This document shows positions 6,920-14,546 of a DNA stretch of 17,035 bases, piece by piece. The stretch spans positions 1 to 17,035 of the forward strand of contig DAOTVZ010000130.1 in assembly GCA_034436045.1 (NCBI GenBank). The letters are read 5' to 3'. Within the stretch, counting starts at the first letter, position 1. Each line of letters begins with the position of its first letter. The notes under the pieces were generated by a model. It ran no database searches. It had not been told where the DNA came from and was given only the letters and a program-made list of their open reading frames with translations. This stretch comes from H111-94 sp034436045. GTDB taxonomy: Bacteria; Chloroflexota; Ktedonobacteria; Ktedonobacterales; Ktedonobacteraceae. The position numbers and the translations under genes are program-made.

Positions 6920-8884
6920 ATGATGCTTCTTTTCTGGTTACTATTACTCTTTATAGCCTGTGGAGTGGCGAGCCTTGTCTTCTGTGGCATCGCCCGACTG
7001 CTCTTTCCCACATTTCGTAGTGGGGAACACAAACCGGGAACCCATCGTGTGGATCTGCTCCCCGGCACACACGAGCTAAAATCTATCGAATTGCCGCTCG
7101 TCGGTGGCCCTGCCCTCACGCTGGCAATCGTCCTCGCGGGTATACTGGCCGGCTATCTTCTGCATTTTCAGGCCGATCAATGGACGCTGCTACTGCTGGG
7201 GCTGGGCGCAACTGTTGGCTATATGCTGGTGGGCTTCATCGATGACTGGCAAAAGGTCTACAGTAAAGAGGGCCTGTCCGAAGGTGCCAAATTTGGCGGC
7301 GTCTTGTTTGTCTCTATAGCTGTAGGTGCGCTCTATTTCTTCTTGCTGCCCAGTGGCCGCGAATCGTACAGTCCCTATAAAGACCTGCCCATTATCAGCT
7401 CTCTCCTGTGTTCACACCATACCATCGCGCCAACCTGTGCAGTCACATCCGGCATCCCCTACTGGGGCTGGTTCGTCTTCCTGATGCTCCTCACCGGCGC
7501 GACCGGCAGCCTGACCTCACTCTCCGTAGATTTTAGTGACGGCCTGGATGGTCTGGCAGGTGGGCTGGTCTTTAGCGCCGCGTTGTCCTTTGCGATCATT
7601 GTCACAGGTATTATCGACAAAGCCAATCCCGGCGGCATTGTGCTGGAAGTAATGTCGCTGCTGTGCGCCGCTGCCGTTCTCGGCTATCTGCCCTGGAACT
7701 GGCCCTCTTCCTGGGCCGCGCGGCGCAATAATGCCAGGAGGCGTGCCAAAATTATCATGGGCGATAGCGGCGCGCTGGCCCTGGGGGGCATGCTGGCCAT
7801 GATCGCCATTTTCTCCCGTCAGGAAATTCTGCTCTTCATGGTCGGCGCAGCCTTTGTGCTGGAGGGACTCTCTGCCCTGGTACAGAGCCGCTTGATGACG
7901 CCCTTTTTCCGCCGCCGCCTGCAAATGCTGCGCTTCTCCAACACCAAGACCTTCGTACCCCATACCGAATTTCCTTTGCCCTTCCTGGCCACACCCCTAC
8001 ACTGCCATTTCGACCTGCTGGGATGGGACCGCCGCCGTCTGGTCTACGGTGCGTGGGCATTGGGTGCCTGCTTTGGCCTGCTCGGCGTCATGATTAGCGT
8101 CGTGCCGCTGGCCTGGGAACGCTATCTGGGCCGCATTATCGTGCTGATTCTGGCGTGGCTGATCTGGTCGAGCGGCTCCTGGTCGAAACGCTATTTCATC
8201 GGCACTTATCCATTTACGGCCACCCGCCGCCGTCGCCGCCTGGCGCTCTACTATGGCTATCCCTACACGGTCATGGGCATCAATCTCTTCCACCGTGTCG
8301 AGATCACTGCCGCCAGCGAGGATGTCATCGAGACACCGGCAGAAGAGTGGGGCCTGTATCAGCGCATGAACATTTTTGATGCACGCGCGATGCTCGGCCT
8401 GTACTGCTATCGCGCAAATTACTTTCCCGCCGCGCTGGCCCAGTGGAATCGTATCCCTGAAAAGAATCGTCTCTTGCGGCCACTGATCGCCAGTCTGCTC
8501 GCCGAGGTTGAGGCACGCATGGCCCTGGAGAAACAGGAGACGCAACCGATGCGGCGCGACCAGATTCTGCGCGAACAGCCGCCCATCATCTCCAGCAATC
8601 CCGCCGATATGCCCAACCCACACGAGCCAATTCAAAGCGATGAAGCTGCCAACGGCGTGGGGAGAGACTGGCCCGCATTAAATGATTCCCAACAGAATGG
8701 CATTTCTCCCTTGCACACCAGCATGACGGAGAACAGAGCCAGTACCCTGAACGGTCGCGCAAATTTAGATACGCCAGAGCAGATACTGCTACCAAAAAAC
8801 TATCAAGACGAAAATGCCCCGACCACGTCAAGCACGCACTCAAGCTGGCTCTCCCGATTCATACGTCATGCAGCAGAAGAATAA
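6920..8884 (+). CDS. mraY: MraY-type phospho-N-acetylmuramoyl-pentapeptide transferase with long C-terminal extension
   Basis: Membrane enzyme that transfers phospho-MurNAc-peptide to undecaprenyl phosphate, making lipid I. The start at 6920 is chosen for GGGAG 6 nt upstream; a GTG at 6884 would add 12 residues. Of 654 residues the first ~410 are the polytopic core: FIDDWQK (107-112, catalytic-type Asp pair 108-109), DFSDGLDGLAGG (204-215), IMGDSGALALGG (279-290) and PLHCHFD (359-365). Two deviations from typical MraY are Asp for Asn ahead of the SDGLDG motif and HCH in place of HHH. The remaining ~245 residues are not found in standard MraY (about 360 residues). They include an Arg-rich stretch (436-440), a helical TPR-like pair (about 480-540) and a polar, probably disordered tail. 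The gene follows murE by 92 nt. A transferase to another sugar phosphate (WecA-like) is possible, but the C-terminal His motif favours MraY. Confidence 0.85.
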   Translation: MMLLFWLLLLFIACGVASLVFCGIARLLFPTFRSGEHKPGTHRVDLLPGTHELKSIELPLVGGPALTLAIVLAGILAGYLLHFQADQWTLLLLGLGATVGYMLVGFIDDWQKVYSKEGLSEGAKFGGVLFVSIAVGALYFFLLPSGRESYSPYKDLPIISSLLCSHHTIAPTCAVTSGIPYWGWFVFLMLLTGATGSLTSLSVDFSDGLDGLAGGLVFSAALSFAIIVTGIIDKANPGGIVLEVMSLLCAAAVLGYLPWNWPSSWAARRNNARRRAKIIMGDSGALALGGMLAMIAIFSRQEILLFMVGAAFVLEGLSALVQSRLMTPFFRRRLQMLRFSNTKTFVPHTEFPLPFLATPLHCHFDLLGWDRRRLVYGAWALGACFGLLGVMISVVPLAWERYLGRIIVLILAWLIWSSGSWSKRYFIGTYPFTATRRRRRLALYYGYPYTVMGINLFHRVEITAASEDVIETPAEEWGLYQRMNIFDARAMLGLYCYRANYFPAALAQWNRIPEKNRLLRPLIASLLAEVEARMALEKQETQPMRRDQILREQPPIISSNPADMPNPHEPIQSDEAANGVGRDWPALNDSQQNGISPLHTSMTENRASTLNGRANLDTPEQILLPKNYQDENAPTTSSTHSSWLSRFIRHAAEE

Positions 8885-8899
8885 CATTTGTACATCGAA

Positions 8900-8920
8900 G
8901 GGCGACCGCAAGGATCGCCC
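8900..8920. repeat. REP-like palindrome
   Basis: GGGCGACC and GGATCGCCC pair around a GCAA loop, with one unpaired A, just 15 bp after the mraY stop. A run CTAC follows directly. Short GC palindromes of this form, ending in CCCCTAC, are common dispersed elements in some Chloroflexota genomes, from memory and not checked. It could also act as a weak transcription terminator for the murE-mraY unit, although the U run after it is poor. Confidence 0.5.
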
Positions 8921-9011
8921 CTACAATAATACAGCACGTGTTTCGCTCGTTTTCATTGTGGAGTCGATCCTTACGGTTGCCCTGACTTATACGTATTTTA
9001 TATGTCAATTA

Positions 9012-9026
9012 ATACTCATTGAGTAT
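9012..9026. terminator. small hairpin between convergent genes
   Basis: ATACTC and GAGTAT form a perfect 6-bp stem with loop ATT, 3 bp past the stop of the minus-strand gene at 9029. It is A/T rich and has only a weak T-rich tail on the minus strand, so termination is a guess. Confidence 0.3.
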
Positions 9027-9028
9027 AA

Positions 9029-9265
9029 TTAATCGTGCGCTGATGCTTCTTGTGTTGGCGGATAGTAGGTGCGCATACCGGTGGTAAACCCATGTGGACA
9101 GGTTCTGAATGCGATGCGTTGAAGGGCTTCTCCGACCCGCCGCTCCTCATTTTTTTGCAAGTACTCCGCGATCTGTTGCGCTTCCTGCTCGTCGATGGCA
9201 TAAAACAGGTGCAGGTCATCCACCTCTTTGTGGCACAAGGTCAGCAAATACAGATACTTTTTCAT
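9029..9265 (-). CDS. small hypothetical protein, second gene of an overlapping pair
   Basis: 78 residues, MKKYLYLLTLCHKE at the start, then a helical acidic centre (IDEQEAQQIAEYLQKNEER) and a C-terminal half with CPHGFTTG. No recognised domain; the single Cys-Pro-His is not enough for a metal site. AGGTGAGG precedes the ATG, which overlaps the stop of the upstream gene as ATGA, so it is very probably translated by coupling to that gene. The overlap is the main support that it is real. A toxin-antitoxin pair is one possibility, but the sequences match no family I recognise. Confidence 0.65.
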   Translation of the reverse strand: MKKYLYLLTLCHKEVDDLHLFYAIDEQEAQQIAEYLQKNEERRVGEALQRIAFRTCPHGFTTGMRTYYPPTQEASAHD

Positions 9266-9513
9266 CGCGGTACCTCACCTGACAGTTCTTCACACAAAGC
9301 ACTCATAGCCATCCAGGCCTCTTGTATAGCCTGATCCTGACCGACCTGCTGCTGGCGCTCTTCCATGAGAGAGGCAATGCGCTCTATACGGGCATTAATG
9401 TAGGCATGTGGCGTAGTATAGGCGAGGCCACTGAGGGCCAGCCATGTGGCCTCTTCCTGTAAGGCTTGCTGCGTGCGGAAATACGCCACCTCGCTTTTGG
9501 ATGGTTCTGGCAT
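9262..9513 (-). CDS. small hypothetical protein, first gene of an overlapping pair
   Basis: 83 residues beginning MPEPSKSEVAYFRTQQALQ, mostly helical and charged, with no signal peptide or membrane segment. The Shine-Dalgarno sequence AAAGGAGATATCC is excellent. It overlaps the next gene by 4 nt (ATGA). It is divergent from the XRE regulator that begins at 9731, with 217 bp between them, so it may be controlled by that regulator. Function unknown. Confidence 0.7.
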   Translation of the reverse strand: MPEPSKSEVAYFRTQQALQEEATWLALSGLAYTTPHAYINARIERIASLMEERQQQVGQDQAIQEAWMAMSALCEELSGEVPR

Positions 9514-9730
9514 GGATATCTCCTTTCACTAATAGAAAATCCCCTTGTTCTCCATCTTACCTTCTTCTCATCCAGAGGAGTACATCACCCATCCATCGCT
9601 GCTTCATCATCGATCCAGCACCAACCCATCACCAGCCCATCAACCATCCGATTATTGGAAAGCAAGGCTTGTATAGGAACCTTTCAGCTATGCTTAGAGC
9701 AAAGTCCAGATTGAGAGTGGAGGAAAGCAG

Positions 9731-11185
9731 ATGGCGCAAAGACCAAAGACGATGTTATATCAGGAGCGGCAAAGAAAAGGTTGGACACAGAGCCAGCTAG
9801 CCCAGAAGCTGAACAGCCTGGAAGAGGAGGGAGAGGCATATGGCGCTGCTACCGCCGATATGATTCGCAAATGGGAGAAAGGCATTCACACCCCAAGTCC
9901 TTTTTACCGGCGTCGGCTTTGTCGCCTCTTTAACTGCACTGCGGATCAGCTTGGCTTCGCACTTCCTGAAGAGATGCAGACAATGGGCGTTCCATCGACT
10001 GCTCCTTTGCCTCCACGAGAGAACATCGTTGCTGCCAAGAAGTCAAAACGAAGTTGGAGCGACACCATGCAGCAAACCTTTTCTTTACTACAAGTAAACG
10101 AACAATCGGATACCACCGTTGAGATGCTACGCACTCTACTAGCCTCCATGCCGGAGGAAACAGCGGCATCAGGGGCGGTACCGCTTTCTCGTCGCCAGTT
10201 GCTTGAAATAGGCATAGCTGCTCTGCTCATCCATCTTGCACAGCTTGATAAACAGTGTCTTTCGTTAGCAGAACGAGAAACATTAAGCCGTGTATTGAGC
10301 GAAAGTATTAAACACCAGTGGAAGAATTTATTTTCGTCAGAAAATACTTTAATAGTGGCATTCGGGCAGGTTACATTGACTTTAATCCATCAGGCCCACA
10401 CTTTGATTCATCCATTGGCTTTGCCTTACTTATATGCAGGGGCACATAGTTTAATAGGGATAGGGCTTCATTTCCAGAAACGAGATAAAGATGCTTTACA
10501 AGCTTTTCATCATAGCTATATTGCCTCTCTTGCTACCGGCAACGCCTGGTATGTCGTACAAAGCCTCATTTGCCAGGCCGACAGCTACCATGCATTGGGC
10601 GAATACACTACGGCTATCCAGGCTATAGAAGAGGCTTTACGGATAGTTACATCTTCTACAGATGAGAATGAGCAAATGACACGAGCGAAAGCCCATCTTT
10701 TCACCTGTTGGGCCGATAACGCGATGATGCTTCACGATGATCAAACTACTCAGGCGAAGTTAGAAGTAGCAAGAAAATATCTTGATCCTATCCAACCTGA
10801 CGAAGAGTTTGATCAAGCGGCATGGCTGCTTATCGCCGGAAAGCATGCACTCCATTCAGGCAACTACCTTACAGCAAAAGAGCATTTTGAGCAAGCTCTT
10901 CTAGCCCTCCCTAAGCAATGGTTTTTGCGGCGTGCAATGACATCTATAGGACTGGCAATGGCGTATGCTCGATTGGGACAAAAGCATGCTAGCCTGACCA
11001 TCGCAAAGGAGTCGATACCTCTCCTTAAGCAAACGAACGCCCCTCTCACGAATCAATGGTTTACAAACTATTTGCAGCAAGACTTACTTGCTACATTTCA
11101 TACTGATGATGAAATTCAGGGATTTGTAGTTGAAGAATGCCAGCAACTCTCTCAACAGGCACACCTTTTCCATCGGCATTCCTAA
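9731..11185 (+). CDS. XRE-family regulator with C-terminal TPR-like repeats
   Basis: DNA-binding regulator, 484 residues. The N-terminal HTH spans about 8-75 (YQERQRKGWTQSQLAQKLNS, then MIRKWEKGIHTPSPFYRRRL). A linker of about 70 residues follows, then SRRQLLEIGIAALL near 155-168, a segment type seen in many Ktedonobacterial and actinobacterial XRE-TPR proteins. The C-terminal half, from about 230, is a run of helical hairpins (such as ALQAFHHSYIASLATGNAWY and ALGEYTTAIQAIEEAL) that fit TPR repeats. TPR domains in such regulators often bind peptides or partner proteins, which suggests signal sensing; no ligand is known. GGAGG 7 nt before the ATG sets the start. Base use is more A/T-rich than in the murE-mraY block, hinting at different history. 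It is convergent with the methyltransferase pair, 39 bp apart. Confidence 0.85.
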   Translation: MAQRPKTMLYQERQRKGWTQSQLAQKLNSLEEEGEAYGAATADMIRKWEKGIHTPSPFYRRRLCRLFNCTADQLGFALPEEMQTMGVPSTAPLPPRENIVAAKKSKRSWSDTMQQTFSLLQVNEQSDTTVEMLRTLLASMPEETAASGAVPLSRRQLLEIGIAALLIHLAQLDKQCLSLAERETLSRVLSESIKHQWKNLFSSENTLIVAFGQVTLTLIHQAHTLIHPLALPYLYAGAHSLIGIGLHFQKRDKDALQAFHHSYIASLATGNAWYVVQSLICQADSYHALGEYTTAIQAIEEALRIVTSSTDENEQMTRAKAHLFTCWADNAMMLHDDQTTQAKLEVARKYLDPIQPDEEFDQAAWLLIAGKHALHSGNYLTAKEHFEQALLALPKQWFLRRAMTSIGLAMAYARLGQKHASLTIAKESIPLLKQTNAPLTNQWFTNYLQQDLLATFHTDDEIQGFVVEECQQLSQQAHLFHRHS

Positions 11186-11224
11186 GTTCCTCGCTCCTGA
11201 GAAAAGCAAAAGGTGAAATAGCGT

Positions 11225-12235
11225 TTAAGCGTAGTAACGTTCGAGCAAGAGAAGCCCACCAGGAGGCGCAATCTGCTCGTACCACATACGCGCTTTGCCT
11301 TCAAGCTGCTGCATACACCACTCACCTACGGCCTCCAGTTTAGCACGAGTGAAAAGCTGTTTATGATCATATGCCGGTGAAGGGTCTCCGGTTTCATAGG
11401 GAACAGCAGCAATAAAACGATGTTTCATGATTTTAAGCAGGTTGATCAGGACACGATACATCTCTTCCTCTGTGAAATGCTCAAGGACATGCAACGCTGT
11501 TACTGTGTCGAATACACCAATCATGGAGAAATCTTTAGCCAGCAGATTAGCTTGTACAAAGCGCACCATTGTCAGGTGGCGTTCGTGTGCGAGTTTCTGC
11601 GCCGCTTGAAAAACCTCTCCATCAATATCAACTCCCACAACTTCGCTCACGAATGGCACACGCTCGGCTAATAACAAGGGAAAATATCCCCCATTGCATG
11701 CCGCATCCAAAAAGCGTTCACCCACACTCAGCTCAATAACTCGTTGATACAAGGTCGCTGATGCCCCAAGTGAGCCATAATCAGGCATCTGAGGAGTTGT
11801 GGCATTGCTTACCAGTGTCAGCAAGCGTTGCAGGGTATTTGCTCCGAAGTAGTTCCAGGCCCTTCGCACATCATCAGGATAGAGCGTTCCTCCCACAATG
11901 CCCGCCATGAACTCCCCTAAAATCTGGTTTGAAGTGATGATGCCAAGAGGTTTTAGCTCCTCTGCCAGATAATGAGAGAGATTGGTATGGAGTTCTTCAG
12001 GCGCGAACCAGTGCACGAGAATCAGTGCTGGTTTCTCCGCACGGGTGAACAGCAGGAAATGTCTGGTTTCATGCATTTGATAGCCACCTTCAGCGAAACG
12101 CTGTTTCAGCAAGGTGCGGTTCACGCGATAGGCATTGACAACAATCGCGTCGCCAACGCGCACGCTACGCTCCTGAATGGGGATTTTTCGTCTGAGACGA
12201 GGAGAAGTGACGGTAGCAGATTGGCTCTTAACCAT
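11225..12235 (-). CDS. class I SAM-dependent methyltransferase, tandem paralogue 1
   Basis: 336 residues in two parts: an N-terminal 165-residue domain of unknown fold, and a C-terminal Rossmann methyltransferase. Motif I is FLDAACNGGYF (175-185), the acidic loop GVDIDGE (201-207), then FDTVTALHVLEHFTEEE (about 239-255), typical of family Methyltransf_11/23. Motif I deviates from DxGxGxG: its first Gly is Ala and the middle Gly is Asn. It is about as long as the upstream paralogue and strongly similar, especially at residues 11-56 (QERSVRVGDAIVVNA, LLKQRFAEGGYQ). The start has AGGAAGG upstream. It follows the paralogue by 68 bp on the same strand, so both are probably co-transcribed. Substrate unknown. 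Confidence 0.85.
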   Translation of the reverse strand: MVKSQSATVTSPRLRRKIPIQERSVRVGDAIVVNAYRVNRTLLKQRFAEGGYQMHETRHFLLFTRAEKPALILVHWFAPEELHTNLSHYLAEELKPLGIITSNQILGEFMAGIVGGTLYPDDVRRAWNYFGANTLQRLLTLVSNATTPQMPDYGSLGASATLYQRVIELSVGERFLDAACNGGYFPLLLAERVPFVSEVVGVDIDGEVFQAAQKLAHERHLTMVRFVQANLLAKDFSMIGVFDTVTALHVLEHFTEEEMYRVLINLLKIMKHRFIAAVPYETGDPSPAYDHKQLFTRAKLEAVGEWCMQQLEGKARMWYEQIAPPGGLLLLERYYA

Positions 12236-12303
12236 TGATCAATCCTTCCTGCTCTGGAACACAAGGCGGTATCAGGTATATTGCTGCTTGCTATTGTAGC
12301 ACG

Positions 12304-13320
12304 CTACCTACCATATTCGTAGGGTGCGGTAACACTTCGTTCTATCACAAGAAAGCCGCCCACACACTCTTCATACCAGTAACGGGCGTGGCCCCGCCAC
12401 TGCTCCACACACCATTGTCCCACAGCTTCAAGCTTAGCATGAGTAAAGGTCTGCTGATGGCCGTAGATTTTTTCTGGCTCCGACTCATAGGGCACAGCGA
12501 TGACCAGACGCTGCGTGGTAACGGCAAGCAAATTGAGCAAGACCTTGTCCATCTGGGCCTCAGTGAAATGCTCAAGCACGTCAAGAGCAACCACCGTATC
12601 AAAGCTCCCCAGCCTCTTTACCTCATCTTCTAAGAGGTCGGCCTGCACAAATTGTACATGACGCAGGCGCTTCTCTTCGACAAGCGCGCGCAGAATCGGA
12701 AAATTCTCGTTCTGAATATCGAGGCCGACGATCCGTTTGAGCGTGGGGATACGTTCGGCAACCAGCAGGGTCAGAAAGCCGAATAAGCAACCGGCGTCCA
12801 GTAAACTTTCACCGAGAGGCAGTTGACAGACACGCCGATACAGGGTCGCAAAAGCATCCATATTGGATTGAGGATATGGATGGGGCATGTTGGTATCGAG
12901 CAGGTGATGATACTGGCTTAAGGTATTCGTGGCGTAGCGATAAAAAGCTTGCTGAGGGTCGGTGGGAGCAAGGGAACAGATAATAGCAGCAATCATTAAC
13001 CCGAAATCGTCGGCCTGACAAACAAATCCCGCCGGGCGAAGTTCCTGCATGATGTGGCTACCGAGATCAGCATTGATTTTCTCTGGAGCAAACCAGTGTA
13101 CAAAAACAGGCGTTGGCGCTGTGGAACGAGTGAAGACGAGAAAACGAGGCATTTCGTGTATCTGATAGCCACCCTCAGCAAAACGCTGTTTCAGTAACGC
13201 GCGGTTCGCGTGAAAGGCGTTGACCACAATGGCATCGCCAATACGCACACTGCGTTCTTGAATAGAGATTTTTCTGTGGGGACGAGGAGAAATGCGGGTA
13301 CCAGACTGGCTCTCGATCAT
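12304..13320 (-). CDS. class I SAM-dependent methyltransferase, tandem paralogue 2
   Basis: 338 residues, paralogue of the next gene downstream. The start at 13320 (MIESQSG) is preferred over 13395 because GGAAGG lies 6-12 nt upstream and the paralogue begins at the equivalent place. The C-terminal domain has motif I LLDAGCLFGFL (about 175-185), GLDIQNE, FDTVVALDVLEHFTEAQ and a YEECVGGFLVIER end. The first Gly of motif I is kept but the middle one is Leu, so SAM binding may be non-standard. Divergent from the ATP-grasp operon; the shared 259-bp gap suggests co-control. Similarity to the paralogue implies a gene duplication. Confidence 0.85.
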   Translation of the reverse strand: MIESQSGTRISPRPHRKISIQERSVRIGDAIVVNAFHANRALLKQRFAEGGYQIHEMPRFLVFTRSTAPTPVFVHWFAPEKINADLGSHIMQELRPAGFVCQADDFGLMIAAIICSLAPTDPQQAFYRYATNTLSQYHHLLDTNMPHPYPQSNMDAFATLYRRVCQLPLGESLLDAGCLFGFLTLLVAERIPTLKRIVGLDIQNENFPILRALVEEKRLRHVQFVQADLLEDEVKRLGSFDTVVALDVLEHFTEAQMDKVLLNLLAVTTQRLVIAVPYESEPEKIYGHQQTFTHAKLEAVGQWCVEQWRGHARYWYEECVGGFLVIERSVTAPYEYGR

Positions 13321-13432
13321 ACTCTTTCCTTCCTGATGTTGTCGAAGTGTTCTCAAGATATTGTACCACGCCATGTACCACAACATTAAAAACACTTTCC
13401 CATAACTCTTCCTTAGCGGTGAGAAATATGGT

Positions 13433-13470
13433 ATAGTTGGTTCGATTTTTTAATCGAATCCGCGAACTAT
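13433..13470. promoter_or_regulatory. imperfect dyad in divergent promoter region
   Basis: A perfect stem TTCGATT/AATCGAA with TTTT loop (13441-13458) sits inside an outer pair ATAGTT/AACTAT (13433-13438 and 13465-13470), separated by unequal internal bases. It overlaps TATAGT (13432-13437), a plausible -10 for the plus-strand operon. A dimeric regulator or a leader hairpin could act here. CTTAGCGGT also occurs twice nearby (13412-13420, 13525-13533). The structure is seen; the role is inferred. Confidence 0.4.
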
Positions 13471-13579
13471 TCCATAAGGATACTGTGAACTACTAAATAG
13501 TACTCTACCATTCTTGCTGCTAAACTTAGCGGTAACAAACGATGTTCAGGCACTCAGTACACTGACGGAGAAGACTCAC

Positions 13580-14533
13580 ATGCGTTTCTGCTTTATTGTC
13601 GAGGAACAATATCGCCATGACCCGATGCCAATGGTTGTAGCCGACCAGTTGCAGCAATGGGGGCATTCCATCGACATTCTGGAACCACAGGAAACCGTCA
13701 CTTGCTTATCGACTTTGCAGAATCAGGGCTACGATGCCTATGTCCTCAAAGCTATCGCCGATGGCCCCGGCCTGAGCATTCTGGAAGCAGCGGAGGCAGT
13801 AGGCATTCCGACCATTAATAGCTCGCGCGCCATTCGCCTGGTGCGCGATAAAGCGGTCGCTGCCGCCTTCGCCCATGCACATGGGTTGCCGATGCCGCTC
13901 ACCTACTTTGTGGCCCACCCGCGTCTGCTGGCCCAGATTCCGGCGGGGGACTACCCCCTGGTGGTCAAACCGAGCAACGGAAGTTCATGCCGGGACATTT
14001 ATCGCCTGAACAGCCCCGCTGACCTCGCGGCGCTCAGTATTGCAGAAACGCACGAGAGTTTCTTTTTAGCCCAACGCTACGCGGAAAACACAGGCTTCGA
14101 TATCAAAGTCTACGTCACCGGACGCGAGGTCTATGCAGCTCTTGCCCGGACCTCGCCTCTGCATAGCACAGTGGAGGAGAAGTTTATTCCCCTGACGCCT
14201 GCGTTGCGCAAACTCGCATTACGTATCGGGCGCATCTTTGGTCTGGACATCTATGGCATCGACGTCGTTGAAACACCCGATGGTTACGCAGTACTGGACA
14301 TCAATGACTTTCCCAGCTTCGGAGGCGTGCCACGAGCTGTGGTACGCATCGCCGAATATATCCTGCACGCCACCAAACGCGCTGAAGTGCAACGAGAGAG
14401 GGAACAGAGCCGTTCTGCTTCCATTGACGTATCAACATCTACTATTGCACGTGTGTACCATCAGCATCCATCGCCTGTGATGGATGAAAAGGACGCTTTA
14501 CTGCTCGACTCTTGTTCTCATATCCCACTGTAG
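13580..14533 (+). CDS. ATP-grasp enzyme 1 (RimK/ITPK-like)
   Basis: 317 residues. The start MRFCFIVEEQYRHD at 13580 follows GGAG by 9 nt; a 22-residue N-terminal extension is rejected. ATP-grasp features are HGLPMPLTYFV (lid entry), YPLVVKPSNGSSCRD (phosphate-binding loop), FDIKVYVTGREVYAALART, and the metal-binding end GYAVLDINDFPSFGGVP. These last two blocks resemble inositol-phosphate kinases (ITPK) as well as RimK amino-acid ligases. It may thus form an amide bond or phosphorylate a polyol; sequence alone does not decide. The last ~50 residues are an Arg/Ser-rich tail beyond the fold. First gene of an operon of at least four, 13 nt before a second ATP-grasp gene. Confidence 0.85.
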   Translation: MRFCFIVEEQYRHDPMPMVVADQLQQWGHSIDILEPQETVTCLSTLQNQGYDAYVLKAIADGPGLSILEAAEAVGIPTINSSRAIRLVRDKAVAAAFAHAHGLPMPLTYFVAHPRLLAQIPAGDYPLVVKPSNGSSCRDIYRLNSPADLAALSIAETHESFFLAQRYAENTGFDIKVYVTGREVYAALARTSPLHSTVEEKFIPLTPALRKLALRIGRIFGLDIYGIDVVETPDGYAVLDINDFPSFGGVPRAVVRIAEYILHATKRAEVQREREQSRSASIDVSTSTIARVYHQHPSPVMDEKDALLLDSCSHIPL

Positions 14534-14546
14534 GGAGTAAACAACC

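Noticed and set aside
7997..8635. 212-residue minus-strand reading frame within mraY
   Set aside because: It lies entirely antisense to a clear gene, with no recognisable motif or ribosome site.
9514..9730. CAT/CCATC-rich stretch as a tandem repeat or CRISPR
   Set aside because: Repeats of CCATC and CATCA are irregular and short, with no fixed unit or spacer pattern.
13321..13395. 25-residue N-terminal extension of the second methyltransferase
   Set aside because: It contains the ribosome site of the inner start, and the paralogue lacks it.
13514..13579. TTG start extending the first ATP-grasp enzyme
   Set aside because: The inner ATG has GGAG at good spacing and gives the normal preATP-grasp beginning MRFCFIVEE.
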